The position numbers and the translations under genes are program-made. A stretch of 64,000 bases of DNA from Flavipsychrobacter sp. (GTDB lineage Bacteria > Bacteroidota > Bacteroidia > Chitinophagales > Chitinophagaceae): NCBI GenBank assembly GCA_016786665.1, contig JAEUVZ010000033.1, positions 28,231 through 92,230 on the forward strand, read 5' to 3'. Numbering within the stretch: position 1 is the first letter of the stretch; the number at the start of each line of letters is the position of its first letter. The notes beneath the pieces were generated by a model that ran no database searches, had not been told where the DNA came from, and saw only the letters and a program-made list of their open reading frames with translations. Positions 52,401 through 59,955 of the stretch are shown here, piece by piece.

Positions 52401-53576
52401 ATGGCAGGAAATGCACAGTTGAAAGTTTTTAAGGTGAACGCATTGCCCGGTACGCTGGTAGCCAATGCAATTTATTATGTACGCTCCGGCGGCATGTTCC
52501 GCACCGTTATTACGGGCAACGCGGGTGAAATAGTGCAGCAGGACTCCGTTACCGCAGCACAACTGGCGGGCAAGCAAAACGCCAGCGCGGAGCTGACGGC
52601 TATTGCCGGTATTTCGGCGGCGAACGATGATATTATCCAGCGTAAGGCAGGGGCTTGGGTTAACAGGACACCGGCGCAAGTCAAGGCGGATTTAGCCCTT
52701 GCAAAAGGCGACGTAGGATTAGGTAATGTAGACAACACTTCCGACGTAAACAAGCCCGTATCTACGGCAACGCAAACAGCGATCAATAGTACCAACTCCA
52801 CGCTGTCCGCGCATACGGGCAATACGAATAACCCGCACAATACGACGTTGGAAAAAGCCCGCGCCGCAGGCAATACCCTGTCCGGTGCTATCAATATGGG
52901 AGGCAACCGCATACAGAACCTGCCCGACGCTGCTGCGGCTAATGAGCCGTTAACAAAGGGGCAGTTTGATGCGCTGAATACCACGGCGGGACGGCAGCGT
53001 GGCGAACTAAACTGTTCCACTAACCCTAACTATCCCGCCGCAAAAGCGGGCGACCGTTGGGAAGTGATTGCCGCAGGTAAGATCGGTGGCGCAGCCGGTA
53101 TTGACGTGGATGTCTACGACGAGATTGTTTGTAAAGCAGACAGTCCAGGGGGAGCGCAGGCAGCCGCAGGTAACAGTTTTTATGTGGTGCAAGGTAACTT
53201 GATGCGCGCTACCGAAACGGTAACGGGGTACTCACGTATCGCGACCACCGAAGAATCCAACGAGGGCAGCGACAACACTACGATTATGACGCCGCTCAAG
53301 GTAAGGCAGCGAATTGATGCTGTCGCCGTTAAAACTACGGGAGCGCAGACTATTGACGGCGTCAAGCGTTTTAATATTTCCCCTGTAATACCCGACGCTG
53401 TGAACAATAATGAGGCGGCTTCAAGAGGACAGGTGGCTGCCATGATCGGTGGTTCCGGCGCACATACGCACGGCAATATAAACACGCTGAACAGTATCAG
53501 TTCTGTAGAAGGCGGCGAAGATACCCTTGCCTTTGGCGGATCGCCGGTGATGCGTTGGGAAATTGTAGAATGGTAG
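52401..53576 (+). CDS. tail fibre protein with phage fibre repeats
   Basis: This 391-residue protein carries a fibre repeat, KGDVGLGNVDNTSDVNKPVS, and NPHNTTLEKARAAGNTLSG followed by GNRIQNLPDAAAANEPLTKG. Both are signatures of trimeric fibres. The N-terminal 50 residues (LKVFKVNALPGTLVANAIYY) resemble those of the next gene, which suggests a shared attachment domain. Confidence 0.8.
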   Translation: MAGNAQLKVFKVNALPGTLVANAIYYVRSGGMFRTVITGNAGEIVQQDSVTAAQLAGKQNASAELTAIAGISAANDDIIQRKAGAWVNRTPAQVKADLALAKGDVGLGNVDNTSDVNKPVSTATQTAINSTNSTLSAHTGNTNNPHNTTLEKARAAGNTLSGAINMGGNRIQNLPDAAAANEPLTKGQFDALNTTAGRQRGELNCSTNPNYPAAKAGDRWEVIAAGKIGGAAGIDVDVYDEIVCKADSPGGAQAAAGNSFYVVQGNLMRATETVTGYSRIATTEESNEGSDNTTIMTPLKVRQRIDAVAVKTTGAQTIDGVKRFNISPVIPDAVNNNEAASRGQVAAMIGGSGAHTHGNINTLNSISSVEGGEDTLAFGGSPVMRWEIVEW

Positions 53577-53591
53577 TAAATAGAAATCAAG

Positions 53592-54101
53592 ATGGCAGGA
53601 CAGGAAAAGTGGCTGAGATTATTTAAGGTGACGGAAGACCCGGAGTTTGACCCGGAAAGGATAGAGCCTGACTCAATTTATTTTATTAAGCCGGAGGGCG
53701 GGCAGGAATTTGATGTAAAAGTATCCGATGCTAACGGAGAGTTGGTGTACCGTTTAAAGTGTTGTCATGACGGTGGTGGCACACCCGGAGAGCCTACCGG
53801 AAGACCCTATAAAACATATACGGTACGCCTGCGGCAACACGCTGGAGAGCCGCCAATAATCGTAGATGAATTTGAGAATGAATTAGGCATCTCTATATCT
53901 TTTGAATACCAGTTTTACGGCACATATATAGGACATATTCAGGGAAACATCCCCGGAAGGGCGGTAATATTCTGCAATGGCTACAGCACCAATGGTACGC
54001 CGCTTGCAACTTCGGCTACAATGGCAGACCCGCAAACGGTTATACTTTACTGCGCGGAGGACGATAATGATGTGGTTATAGAAATAAGGCAGTATGAATA
54101 G
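53592..54101 (+). CDS. fibre-region protein sharing an N-terminal domain
   Basis: The 169-residue product begins KWLRLFKVTEDPEFDPERIE and then DSIYFIKPEGG, parallel to the start of the preceding fibre. The C-terminal half is beta-rich with no recognised domain. It may be a second, exchangeable adhesin. Confidence 0.6.
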   Translation: MAGQEKWLRLFKVTEDPEFDPERIEPDSIYFIKPEGGQEFDVKVSDANGELVYRLKCCHDGGGTPGEPTGRPYKTYTVRLRQHAGEPPIIVDEFENELGISISFEYQFYGTYIGHIQGNIPGRAVIFCNGYSTNGTPLATSATMADPQTVILYCAEDDNDVVIEIRQYE

Positions 54102-54305
54102 TACAAAACATGGACTATTGCCTGCTGCGCGAAATGACCACCTTTGACGTATAATGATGATCGCCCGTAAGCGGTACATATCGGGAAGTGAAAGAGAAAC
54201 AGTGAAGTAAGTAATTAGGGAGGCGGCAATAGAAAAAGAGAAAATGAACAGGTGATAGCGGGAGCCGCCTCTCTTATTCCCGGTACAGGTGCAGATTGAT
54301 TAGTG
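54102..54305. other. gap between fibre and holin genes
   Basis: These 204 bases hold only very short open frames (14-17 codons) that I do not consider genes. No terminator or tRNA is visible. Confidence 0.4.
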
Positions 54306-54764
54306 ATGATAGCAGACAAGATTTTAACCCACACCAGCCCGGTGCTTTTAATGGTGAGCGGCTTCGGTGCTTTTTTCCAAAAATATATTTTCAACGATAC
54401 CGAGTATCTCGCGTGGCTGCTTATTGCGGTCATGCTTGACCTGATTACCGGCATTACCAAAGCGTGGGTACAGGGCGGTCACAAAAACATTACCAGCCGG
54501 GGGCTGCGTATGACCGTTATCAAGTTTATCCAGTACGGGGCATTTCTCATTATTACGCACGTACTCGTTCATTTTACCGTGAACGGGGAAAGTATCTCGC
54601 CGGTGTCTTTTATTGACAGGTGGGCGTACTCGCTGCTGATACTGATAGAGGCTAAAAGCGTGTATGAAAATATTGTCGCCATTAACCCAAAGCTGGATTT
54701 TATCAAACCGCTCATAGAGAAAATTACGGAGGCAATAAAGGGAGGAAAAACTGATGAGGAATAG
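54306..54764 (+). CDS. phage holin
   Basis: The 152-residue protein has three to four hydrophobic segments, with WLLIAVMLDLITGITKAWVQGG followed by KNITSRGLRMTVIKF. That is the pattern of the toxin-secretion/phage lysis holin family (phage_holin_4). It would open the inner membrane to release the endolysin. ATG 54306 is used; a GTG lies one codon upstream. It overlaps the next gene by 11 bases. Confidence 0.85.
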   Translation: MIADKILTHTSPVLLMVSGFGAFFQKYIFNDTEYLAWLLIAVMLDLITGITKAWVQGGHKNITSRGLRMTVIKFIQYGAFLIITHVLVHFTVNGESISPVSFIDRWAYSLLILIEAKSVYENIVAINPKLDFIKPLIEKITEAIKGGKTDEE

Positions 54765-55236
54765 TATGCTTTGCCTGTGCGCCCTTTTGGTGCTTTCAGG
54801 CTGTTACACACAAAGAAAAGCGGAACGGCAGGTCATAAAGGCGCAGGCACGTTACCCGCAAATTGTAGCAAAGAACTGTGGTAACTGGTATCCGCCAAAG
54901 GAAACGACCATTACCCAAACGGAGTATAAGCAGGGCGCAACCGTTTACCGTACCGATACCGTTACCATAGACTGCGACAGCGTGGTGAAAAACGGAAAGG
55001 GCAATAACGTTGTTTCCGTACCCTGCCCGCCGCAAACGGAGCGCGTGGATACCTTCTATACCTCCAGCGTAACAACGGTTGAAAATACCGCCCGTATAAG
55101 TGCATTACAGCAATCCTATGATAAAGAGCATGACCGTGCAGAGCGGTTGCTTTGGGAGCGCAATTTGTGGCGGATTGCCGCTTTGATAAGTATCGCCGTT
55201 ATAGCGGTGTATGTGGTAGTAAAGTTTGTTTTTTAG
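54754..55236 (+). CDS. probable unimolecular spanin
   Basis: This 160-residue protein has a lipoprotein signal with lipobox LSGC (Cys17) and a strongly hydrophobic C-terminal helix (IAALISIAVIAVYVVVKFVF). An outer-membrane lipid anchor plus an inner-membrane C-terminal helix is the u-spanin plan, which fuses the two membranes after peptidoglycan loss. It directly follows the holin. The middle is beta-like and then helical. Confidence 0.7.
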   Translation: MRNSMLCLCALLVLSGCYTQRKAERQVIKAQARYPQIVAKNCGNWYPPKETTITQTEYKQGATVYRTDTVTIDCDSVVKNGKGNNVVSVPCPPQTERVDTFYTSSVTTVENTARISALQQSYDKEHDRAERLLWERNLWRIAALISIAVIAVYVVVKFVF

Positions 55237-55247
55237 ACAGGTGATAT

Positions 55248-55406
55248 ATGGAGAATGAAAAGGAGAAGAAAGAAAAACCCAAAGGGTTTAGTTACAAAGA
55301 GCAACACGCGGTTATTGTCAGGGTAGCAACGGAGCAGGAGCAGCAACAGGTATTTGAGAAGTTGAAGGAATTAGGTTTTACGGATTTAAAGGTGGTATCG
55401 GTATGA
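55248..55406 (+). CDS. small phage protein, 52 residues
   Basis: A charged, basic N-terminus (ENEKEKKEKPKGFSYKEQHA) precedes a short beta-alpha unit (VIVRVATEQEQQQVFEKLKE). Its stop overlaps the ABC ATPase start (ATGA), so it likely belongs to the same translated unit. Function unknown. Confidence 0.6.
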   Translation: MENEKEKKEKPKGFSYKEQHAVIVRVATEQEQQQVFEKLKELGFTDLKVVSV

Positions 55407-56092
55407 GGATAGAAGTACATCACAGTTGCGAAAATTACAAATCGTTCAGGGCGGAAAAAGTAAAGTCCCTGTTCAACCCGGAAAGCGGGCATACATGGAG
55501 CCACATTGCCGACCTGCCTGTTGAGGGCAATGACTGGCAGATAGGCTTGATCGTTGGCGCGTCCGGTAGTGGTAAATCCAGTTTAGGCAAACAGGTATGG
55601 GGAGTTGACCGCGTATATGACCTGTATAGCGGTTGGGACAATGATAAGCCCATTGTGGACTGCATTGCGCCGGAAGGAGATTTTAAAACAGTTACCGGGG
55701 CGTTAGCTTCCGTAGGCTTGGGCGACGTTCCGGCATGGTTAAGACCGTTTAAGGTATTGTCCAACGGGGAGCAGTTCCGCGCGGGGCTGGCAAGACTTAC
55801 AGTGGAAGCCCCGGACAAAGTGGTCGTGGATGAGTTTACCTCCGTTATTGACCGGCAGATTGCGCAGGTAGGCGCGGCGGCATTTGCAAAAGCGTGGCGC
55901 AGGAACACGGGCAAGCAAATTATTCTGTTATCCTGCCACTATGATATTATCGAATGGCTGCAGCCGGATTGGGTATATGACACCCGAACGGCGGACGTAA
56001 AAAAAAACTCCAGTCAAGGCATCCTATTTCCCTCGACGTATGGAAGGTCAACAGCAGTTACTGGAAGTTTTTTAAAGCGCATTACTATTTAG
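55403..56092 (+). CDS. ABC-type ATPase (zero-frame product of a GNAT fusion gene)
   Basis: The first 202 residues are a soluble ABC ATPase, not a transporter subunit: Walker A GASGSGKSS at 52-60, signature LSNGEQFRAGLARL from 119, Walker B VVVDEF at 140-145, and switch His179 (LLSCHYD). No membrane helices are present. In the zero frame the last 27 codons past the A9 run (55999-56007) read as unrelated sequence and stop at 56092. In the -1 frame the reading continues into a GNAT domain (next entry). The gene follows the 52-residue protein with an ATGA overlap. Confidence 0.85.
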   Translation: MRIEVHHSCENYKSFRAEKVKSLFNPESGHTWSHIADLPVEGNDWQIGLIVGASGSGKSSLGKQVWGVDRVYDLYSGWDNDKPIVDCIAPEGDFKTVTGALASVGLGDVPAWLRPFKVLSNGEQFRAGLARLTVEAPDKVVVDEFTSVIDRQIAQVGAAAFAKAWRRNTGKQIILLSCHYDIIEWLQPDWVYDTRTADVKKNSSQGILFPSTYGRSTAVTGSFLKRITI

Positions 56093-56532
56093 ACCTGCCG
56101 TTCCCGCCCTGCGCCGAATACTTTGTCGCAACGGTCAACGGGGAACTGGTAGCGCATCTGGCGGTTACGCCTTTCTTTACGGCTAAGGCATACCGCGCAA
56201 CACGGTTAGTCGTAATGCCGGAGTGGCAGGGAACGGGCGTAGGTACGCAGTTCTTAAAATTCGTTTGCCAGTATCATCTCGAAGGCAACGGCAGGAAGGG
56301 TAATAAATACCCTGTATTCTTTCATACTTCCCACCCGCAGTTATGTGCCTATTTACGCAAGGCTAAAGGCTGGATACAGACCGGGGCAATGCTGTACGGC
56401 GCAAATAAAAAGCGCAGCATGGAAAGTATCAGGCGCACACACAAATCAAAAAATTTCAAAAATTCATCGGCAGGCTACGGCGGGCATTTCCGCGCGGTAC
56501 AGGCGTTCAAATATATCGGGGAGGGTTTATAG
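55403..56532 (+). CDS. ABC ATPase-GNAT acetyltransferase fusion by -1 frameshift
   Basis: At A AAA AAC (56002-56008) the zero frame can slip back one base onto a frame that reads QSRHPISLDVWKVNSSYWKFF, then LVVMPEWQGTGVGTQFLKF, the acetyl-CoA loop of GNAT enzymes, to a stop at 56532. The first ATG in that frame is 56215, inside the fold, so the domain needs the joined product of about 376 residues. It could be programmed frameshifting, a phase-varying A run, or a sequencing error. Mom of phage Mu is a GNAT-fold DNA modifier, so a role in DNA modification is plausible but not shown. Confidence 0.75.
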
Positions 56533-56536
56533 ACGA

Positions 56537-57202
56537 GTGAATAGACGATTGAAGGTTTTTATATCAGGACAAAAGAAATTCGGGGAGGAAGTATTACGCC
56601 TGTGCCTGCAAAAAGGCTGCGAGGTAAAAGGCGTATGCTGCCCGTTGGAGGATAAGTACATAGCGGCGTTAGCCCGGCTCTATGATATACCCATTATCCC
56701 GGCGGGTACATTGAGCGCGGACACCATGATCGCGGGCGTGGACTTGGGCATTACCGCGCACTCCTTTGATTACATAGGCAAGCGGACGCGCTATATACCG
56801 CACTTAGGCTGGATAGGTTATCACCCGTCTTTATTGCCGCGCCACCGGGGACGCTCCGCCATTGAATGGGCTATCCGTATGAATGACCCAGTTACGGGCG
56901 GTACGGTATTCTGGCTGAACGCGGGAATTGACCGAGGCGACATTGCGTACCAGGACTGGTGCTTTATTGACCCCGCGTTGCATATCAAAGAGCCTAAGAA
57001 AGCAGCCGCAGAGCTTTGGCGGGAAACGCTGCTGCCTATGGGTGTAAAGCTAATGGGCAAGGCTATAAGCGACATATCCACCGGGGTAATTATCAAGATA
57101 CCGCAGGATAACAGGTTCTCAACCTTTGAGCCAAGCACTGATGTTAAAGACGTGTTCAAGCCCGACCTGCTCATGTTACCCGCAACATCCTCCGCAGGGT
57201 AA
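56537..57202 (+). CDS. formyltransferase-fold enzyme
   Basis: The 221-residue protein (GTG start four bases after the GNAT stop; TTG 56549 possible) follows the N-terminal domain of methionyl-tRNA/GAR formyltransferases: KVFISGQKKFGEEVL, YHPSLLPRHRGRSAIEW with His96, and the acidic loop VFWLNAGIDRGDI with Asp132. The usual catalytic Asn two residues before the His is Gly94, so the chemistry may differ. It lacks the C-terminal tRNA-binding domain. Its partner is probably the ABC-GNAT protein; a role in a modified base or sugar is inference. Confidence 0.8.
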   Translation: MNRRLKVFISGQKKFGEEVLRLCLQKGCEVKGVCCPLEDKYIAALARLYDIPIIPAGTLSADTMIAGVDLGITAHSFDYIGKRTRYIPHLGWIGYHPSLLPRHRGRSAIEWAIRMNDPVTGGTVFWLNAGIDRGDIAYQDWCFIDPALHIKEPKKAAAELWRETLLPMGVKLMGKAISDISTGVIIKIPQDNRFSTFEPSTDVKDVFKPDLLMLPATSSAG

Positions 57203-57234
57203 TACAAACAATTTTTTCAAATCAAATCAATACA

Positions 57235-57741
57235 ATGAAGCCGAGTGAATTTGTGAAGGCATACCTACCGTATGCAAAGGAGACAGAACGTAAAACAGGG
57301 ATTAGTGCCAAAGCTATTTTAGCGCAGGCGGCATTAGAAAGCGGATGGGGCAAGGCGGCTCCGGGCAATATGTTCTTTGGCGTGAAAGATACCGACGGTA
57401 TCAACGGCAACGAGCAGTTGCTCACGACAACGGAATATAGCCGCAGGCAGGATTTAAAGTTCCCGGTCATTATTTCGGTAACGCCGGTCATCCGTAACGG
57501 GCAGAAATGGTTTAAGTACGTGGTTAAAGATTATTTCCGTAAGTACCATACACCGGAGGAATGCTTTACCGACCACGCGAATTTCTTTTTTAAGAACAAG
57601 CGGTACAGCCAGGCTCTTGCCGTAAAACATGACCCGTACAAATTTGCGGAGGCAATAGCCGCAGCCGGTTACGCCACCGATCCCAATTACGCAAAGACGC
57701 TGAAACAGATAGTCAGCATGATAGAAAAAGCCGGTCAATAG
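57235..57741 (+). CDS. endolysin, glucosaminidase (GH73/FlgJ-like)
   Basis: This 168-residue protein has AKAILAQAALESGWGKAAPG with the catalytic Glu35, then FFGVKDTDG, and YRKYHTPEECFTDH-like downstream sequence (FRKYHTPEECFTDHANFF). The family cuts the glycan between GlcNAc and MurNAc. There is no signal peptide, so it needs the holin to reach the wall. It is the last late gene before a terminator. Confidence 0.9.
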   Translation: MKPSEFVKAYLPYAKETERKTGISAKAILAQAALESGWGKAAPGNMFFGVKDTDGINGNEQLLTTTEYSRRQDLKFPVIISVTPVIRNGQKWFKYVVKDYFRKYHTPEECFTDHANFFFKNKRYSQALAVKHDPYKFAEAIAAAGYATDPNYAKTLKQIVSMIEKAGQ

Positions 57742-57754
57742 TACCGGCTTTTTT
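57725..57754 (+). terminator. terminator after endolysin
   Basis: AAAAAGCCGGT and ACCGGCTTTTTT pair around a 7-base loop that includes the endolysin stop codon. The T run follows on the plus strand, and it likely ends the late transcript. Confidence 0.85.
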
Positions 57755-57837
57755 ATTGCGCTTATGGACAGAACACGTATAAAACACGTAAGCTCCAAAC
57801 GGTAGATTAGTTGTACCCGCAATAAAGGGTTTGTGAA

Positions 57838-58044
57838 ATGGATTTTGAGAAGAACGGAACAAAGGAAACGGGAAAAATGACACCGGATGACGTATTGAAA
57901 ATTTACAAAAAACATGGCAGGGAAATATCCCCGAAACAGGCGGCTCTTATCTTGGAATTTGCCCACCGATTAGCTACCATTGCTGTAGCGCAGTGCCTTA
58001 GAAACGAGGCTGGCAGCGAGTTTCAAGAAATTTCTAAAAATTAA
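57838..58044 (+). CDS. small protein before integrase
   Basis: The 68-residue protein has MTPDDVLKIYKKHGREISPK followed by ALILEFAHRLATIAVAQCL, a pattern I associate with small proteins encoded just before integrases in Bacteroidota elements. It may be an excisionase or regulator; the start may be the internal ATG (MTPDDV). Ten bases separate it from the integrase. Confidence 0.65.
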   Translation: MDFEKNGTKETGKMTPDDVLKIYKKHGREISPKQAALILEFAHRLATIAVAQCLRNEAGSEFQEISKN

Positions 58045-58053
58045 AGTGTATTT

Positions 58054-59955
58054 ATGAAAACAGCGTATCTATATGTCCGCGTAAGTACGGACGAACAAAC
58101 CAAAGGATACTCCCCGCAAAATCAGGAGGAGTTGTTAGTGAAATATTGTACCCTGAACGGTATAAAAGTATTGCGCGTTATACGTGAGGATTTTTCGGCA
58201 AAGACATTTAACCGTCCTGAATGGAAAAAACTGCTTGCCGAATTAAAAAAGAACAGGGGCAAGGCAGACTTTGTTTTGTTTACCCGTTGGGACAGGTTTA
58301 GCCGGAATGCGGGGGATGCTTACCAAATGATAAACATACTGCGCAAGTATGGTGTGGAACCGCAAGCCGTTGAGCAACCGCTTGATTTATCGATACCTGA
58401 AAACAAAATGATGCTTGCCTTTTACCTTGCCGCTCCTGAAGTAGAAAATGACCGCAGGGCGTTAAACACTTTTCACGGTATGCGCAGGGCAAGAAAAGAA
58501 GGCCGGTACATGGGCGTTGCGCCTGTAGGGTATGTAAACAAGATTACGGAAAACGGTACTAAGTACATTGCGCCGGAAGAGCCGGAGGCAAGTATTATGC
58601 GTTGGGCATTTACGGAAATAGCCGCAGGAAAATTCAATACCCAACAGATTTTTAAGGTGGCGCAGGAAAAAGGAATAAGATGCGCAAGAAGTAATTTCTT
58701 TGTGGCATTGCGTAACCCTGTGTATTGCGGTAAGATTATCATACCCAAATACAAGGACGAGGAGGCAACATTCGTGGACGGCAGGCACGAGCCTTTAATT
58801 TCGGAAGCGTTGTTCTATCAGGTGCAGGAAGTACTGGAAGGACGTACCCGCCATTTCCGCCCCAAAATCGTAACGGGTGAAACCTTACCATTACGCGGCT
58901 TTCTCATTTGCCCTTTATGCGGCAAAATTTTGACCGGCAGCGTATCAAAAGGGCGGAGCCAGTACTACTCTTACTACCACTGTTTTGAGGGCTGTTCTTC
59001 TCGTTACAGGGCGGAATTTGTCAATGGGATATTTGTTGATGAACTGAGAAAGTTTATCCCAACACCGGAGGCAATAGGCGTTATCAGTAAAGTCGTATCT
59101 GAAGCGTTTAAGGACAAAACAAAGGCGTTGCAGGACGATAAAAGGCAGGTACTGCAACAACTCACCGAGCAGCAAAACCGGCTGACAAAGGCAAGGGAGT
59201 TACTATTGTCGGGGGATATTGACCCGGCAGATTATAAGACCATGAAAACCGAGTATGAAAAGAAGATAGCAATGCTGGAGGCTAAACTAAGCCAATTCAC
59301 AAGTAACAATGATAGCATTGATAAGCTACTATACACCGCAATAGATAACCTTTCCAAGCTGGACGTTCTTTATGAAAATGGCGGGATAGCGGAGAAACGC
59401 GACATTATCGGTTCGATGTATCCCGAAAAAATGACTTTTGACGGAATTGCGCTTCGAACCGCTCGCGTAAACGAAGCTGCTCTTTATATGTTTAACATTA
59501 TCAACGAATTAGAGGGAAAGAAAAACGGGACAAGTCGTAATAAAAACAACTTGTCCCGTTTGGTGCCCAGGAATGGATTCGAACCATCACACCCTTGCAG
59601 GCGCTGCGACCTGAACACAGTGCGTCTACCAATTTCGCCACCTGGGCAGGTGAAACATTCGGCCTTTCGGCGTCCCGTTTTGGTGTTTCAGGGCTGCAAA
59701 TATAAGACTCCTTTTCAAATCTGCAAAAGGAAATCGTATTTATTATACTGTCATAAGGCTGCACCCTCTCAGTGCCGCATGGTCCATGCGCCCCAGCACC
59801 TCAAATGTTCCATTCGACGAGAGCCGCCCAATATCTTCCGTCGCTATAAAGCAACACGAGTGTATATTGGCCAGGTCTATCACATTCAGGCAGCCCACGC
59901 CGTGTGCGCTCACTTCCAGCGGGTCGTTTATGTCGCGTACCAGCACCTTCATTGA
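58054..59955 (+). CDS. large serine recombinase (integrase), reading frame runs into host DNA
   Basis: The catalytic N-terminal domain reads AYLYVRVSTDEQTKGYSPQN with Ser11, and FTRWDRFSRNAGDAYQM. A recombinase domain, a Cys4 zinc ribbon (LICPLCGKI and YHCFEGCSS) and a coiled coil (LQDDKRQVLQQLTEQQNRL) follow, as usual for this class. Native protein ends near residue 505. The open frame then crosses the tRNA-Leu gene antisense and the end of the luxE-like gene to 59955, which is host-side sequence. In the excised form the 3' end would be supplied by the phage left end. It integrates and, with a directionality factor, excises the phage. Confidence 0.9.
   Translation: MKTAYLYVRVSTDEQTKGYSPQNQEELLVKYCTLNGIKVLRVIREDFSAKTFNRPEWKKLLAELKKNRGKADFVLFTRWDRFSRNAGDAYQMINILRKYGVEPQAVEQPLDLSIPENKMMLAFYLAAPEVENDRRALNTFHGMRRARKEGRYMGVAPVGYVNKITENGTKYIAPEEPEASIMRWAFTEIAAGKFNTQQIFKVAQEKGIRCARSNFFVALRNPVYCGKIIIPKYKDEEATFVDGRHEPLISEALFYQVQEVLEGRTRHFRPKIVTGETLPLRGFLICPLCGKILTGSVSKGRSQYYSYYHCFEGCSSRYRAEFVNGIFVDELRKFIPTPEAIGVISKVVSEAFKDKTKALQDDKRQVLQQLTEQQNRLTKARELLLSGDIDPADYKTMKTEYEKKIAMLEAKLSQFTSNNDSIDKLLYTAIDNLSKLDVLYENGGIAEKRDIIGSMYPEKMTFDGIALRTARVNEAALYMFNIINELEGKKNGTSRNKNNLSRLVPRNGFEPSHPCRRCDLNTVRLPISPPGQVKHSAFRRPVLVFQGCKYKTPFQICKRKSYLLYCHKAAPSQCRMVHAPQHLKCSIRREPPNIFRRYKATRVYIGQVYHIQAAHAVCAHFQRVVYVAYQHLH
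59523..59561. terminator. terminator downstream of tRNA-Leu
   Basis: AAACGGGACAAGT (59523-59535) and ACTTGTCCCGTTT (59549-59561) pair around a 13-base loop. On the minus strand it ends in a T run just past the tRNA 3' end, so it serves the tRNA. It lies on the phage side of the candidate attR, so the phage may supply it. It is also inside the integrase frame. Confidence 0.75.
59561..59647 (-). tRNA. tRNA-Leu(CAG), prophage attachment target
   Basis: The minus strand gives an 87-base cloverleaf: acceptor GCCCAGG paired with CCTGGGC, a D arm with TTGGTAGACGC, anticodon stem CTGTG/CGCAG with loop TTCAGGT (anticodon CAG), a long variable arm typical of Leu, T-loop TTCGAAT, and an encoded CCA end. 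The 3' part up to the T-loop is probably phage-derived, restoring the gene after integration. Confidence 0.93.
59565..59583. repeat. candidate attR within tRNA-Leu
   Basis: GCCCAGG-AAT-GGATTCGAA is the functional tRNA copy of the sequence found in altered form at 12578-12595. The nine-base GGATTCGAA is exact in both and is the likely crossover region. Confidence 0.55.

Larger units (their letters stand above)
12578..59583. mobile_element. temperate phage integrated at tRNA-Leu, contractile-tailed
   Basis: The element spans about 47 kb between two copies of a tRNA-Leu T-arm sequence. It has a leftward repressor/defence operon, a rightward early region, lambda-type terminase, gpW and portal genes, a protease-capsid fusion, a complete P2/Mu-type contractile tail, lysis genes, and a large serine recombinase next to the right end. 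The head and tail modules come from different lineages, which is usual for phage mosaics. All recognised structural genes are open, so it may be functional, subject to the 11.5 kb cargo block at 25,504-37,018. Exact ends are inferred, not proven. Confidence 0.88.

Noticed and set aside
54111..54203. Very short frames between fibre and holin genes
   Set aside because: They are 14-17 codons with no ribosome-binding site or recognisable peptide.
56345..56536. Formyltransferase starting at 56345 with 64 extra residues
   Set aside because: That stretch overlaps the GNAT coding frame and reads as basic, low-complexity sequence unlike the family.
59526..59533. CGGGACAA, also at 12665-12672, as an alternative att core
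   Set aside because: The match is eight bases in otherwise unrelated context, while the T-arm match is longer and lies in a tRNA.
12578..59583. Transposable (Mu-type replicative) phage
   Set aside because: No MuA/MuB-like transposase is present; a serine recombinase and tRNA target explain integration.
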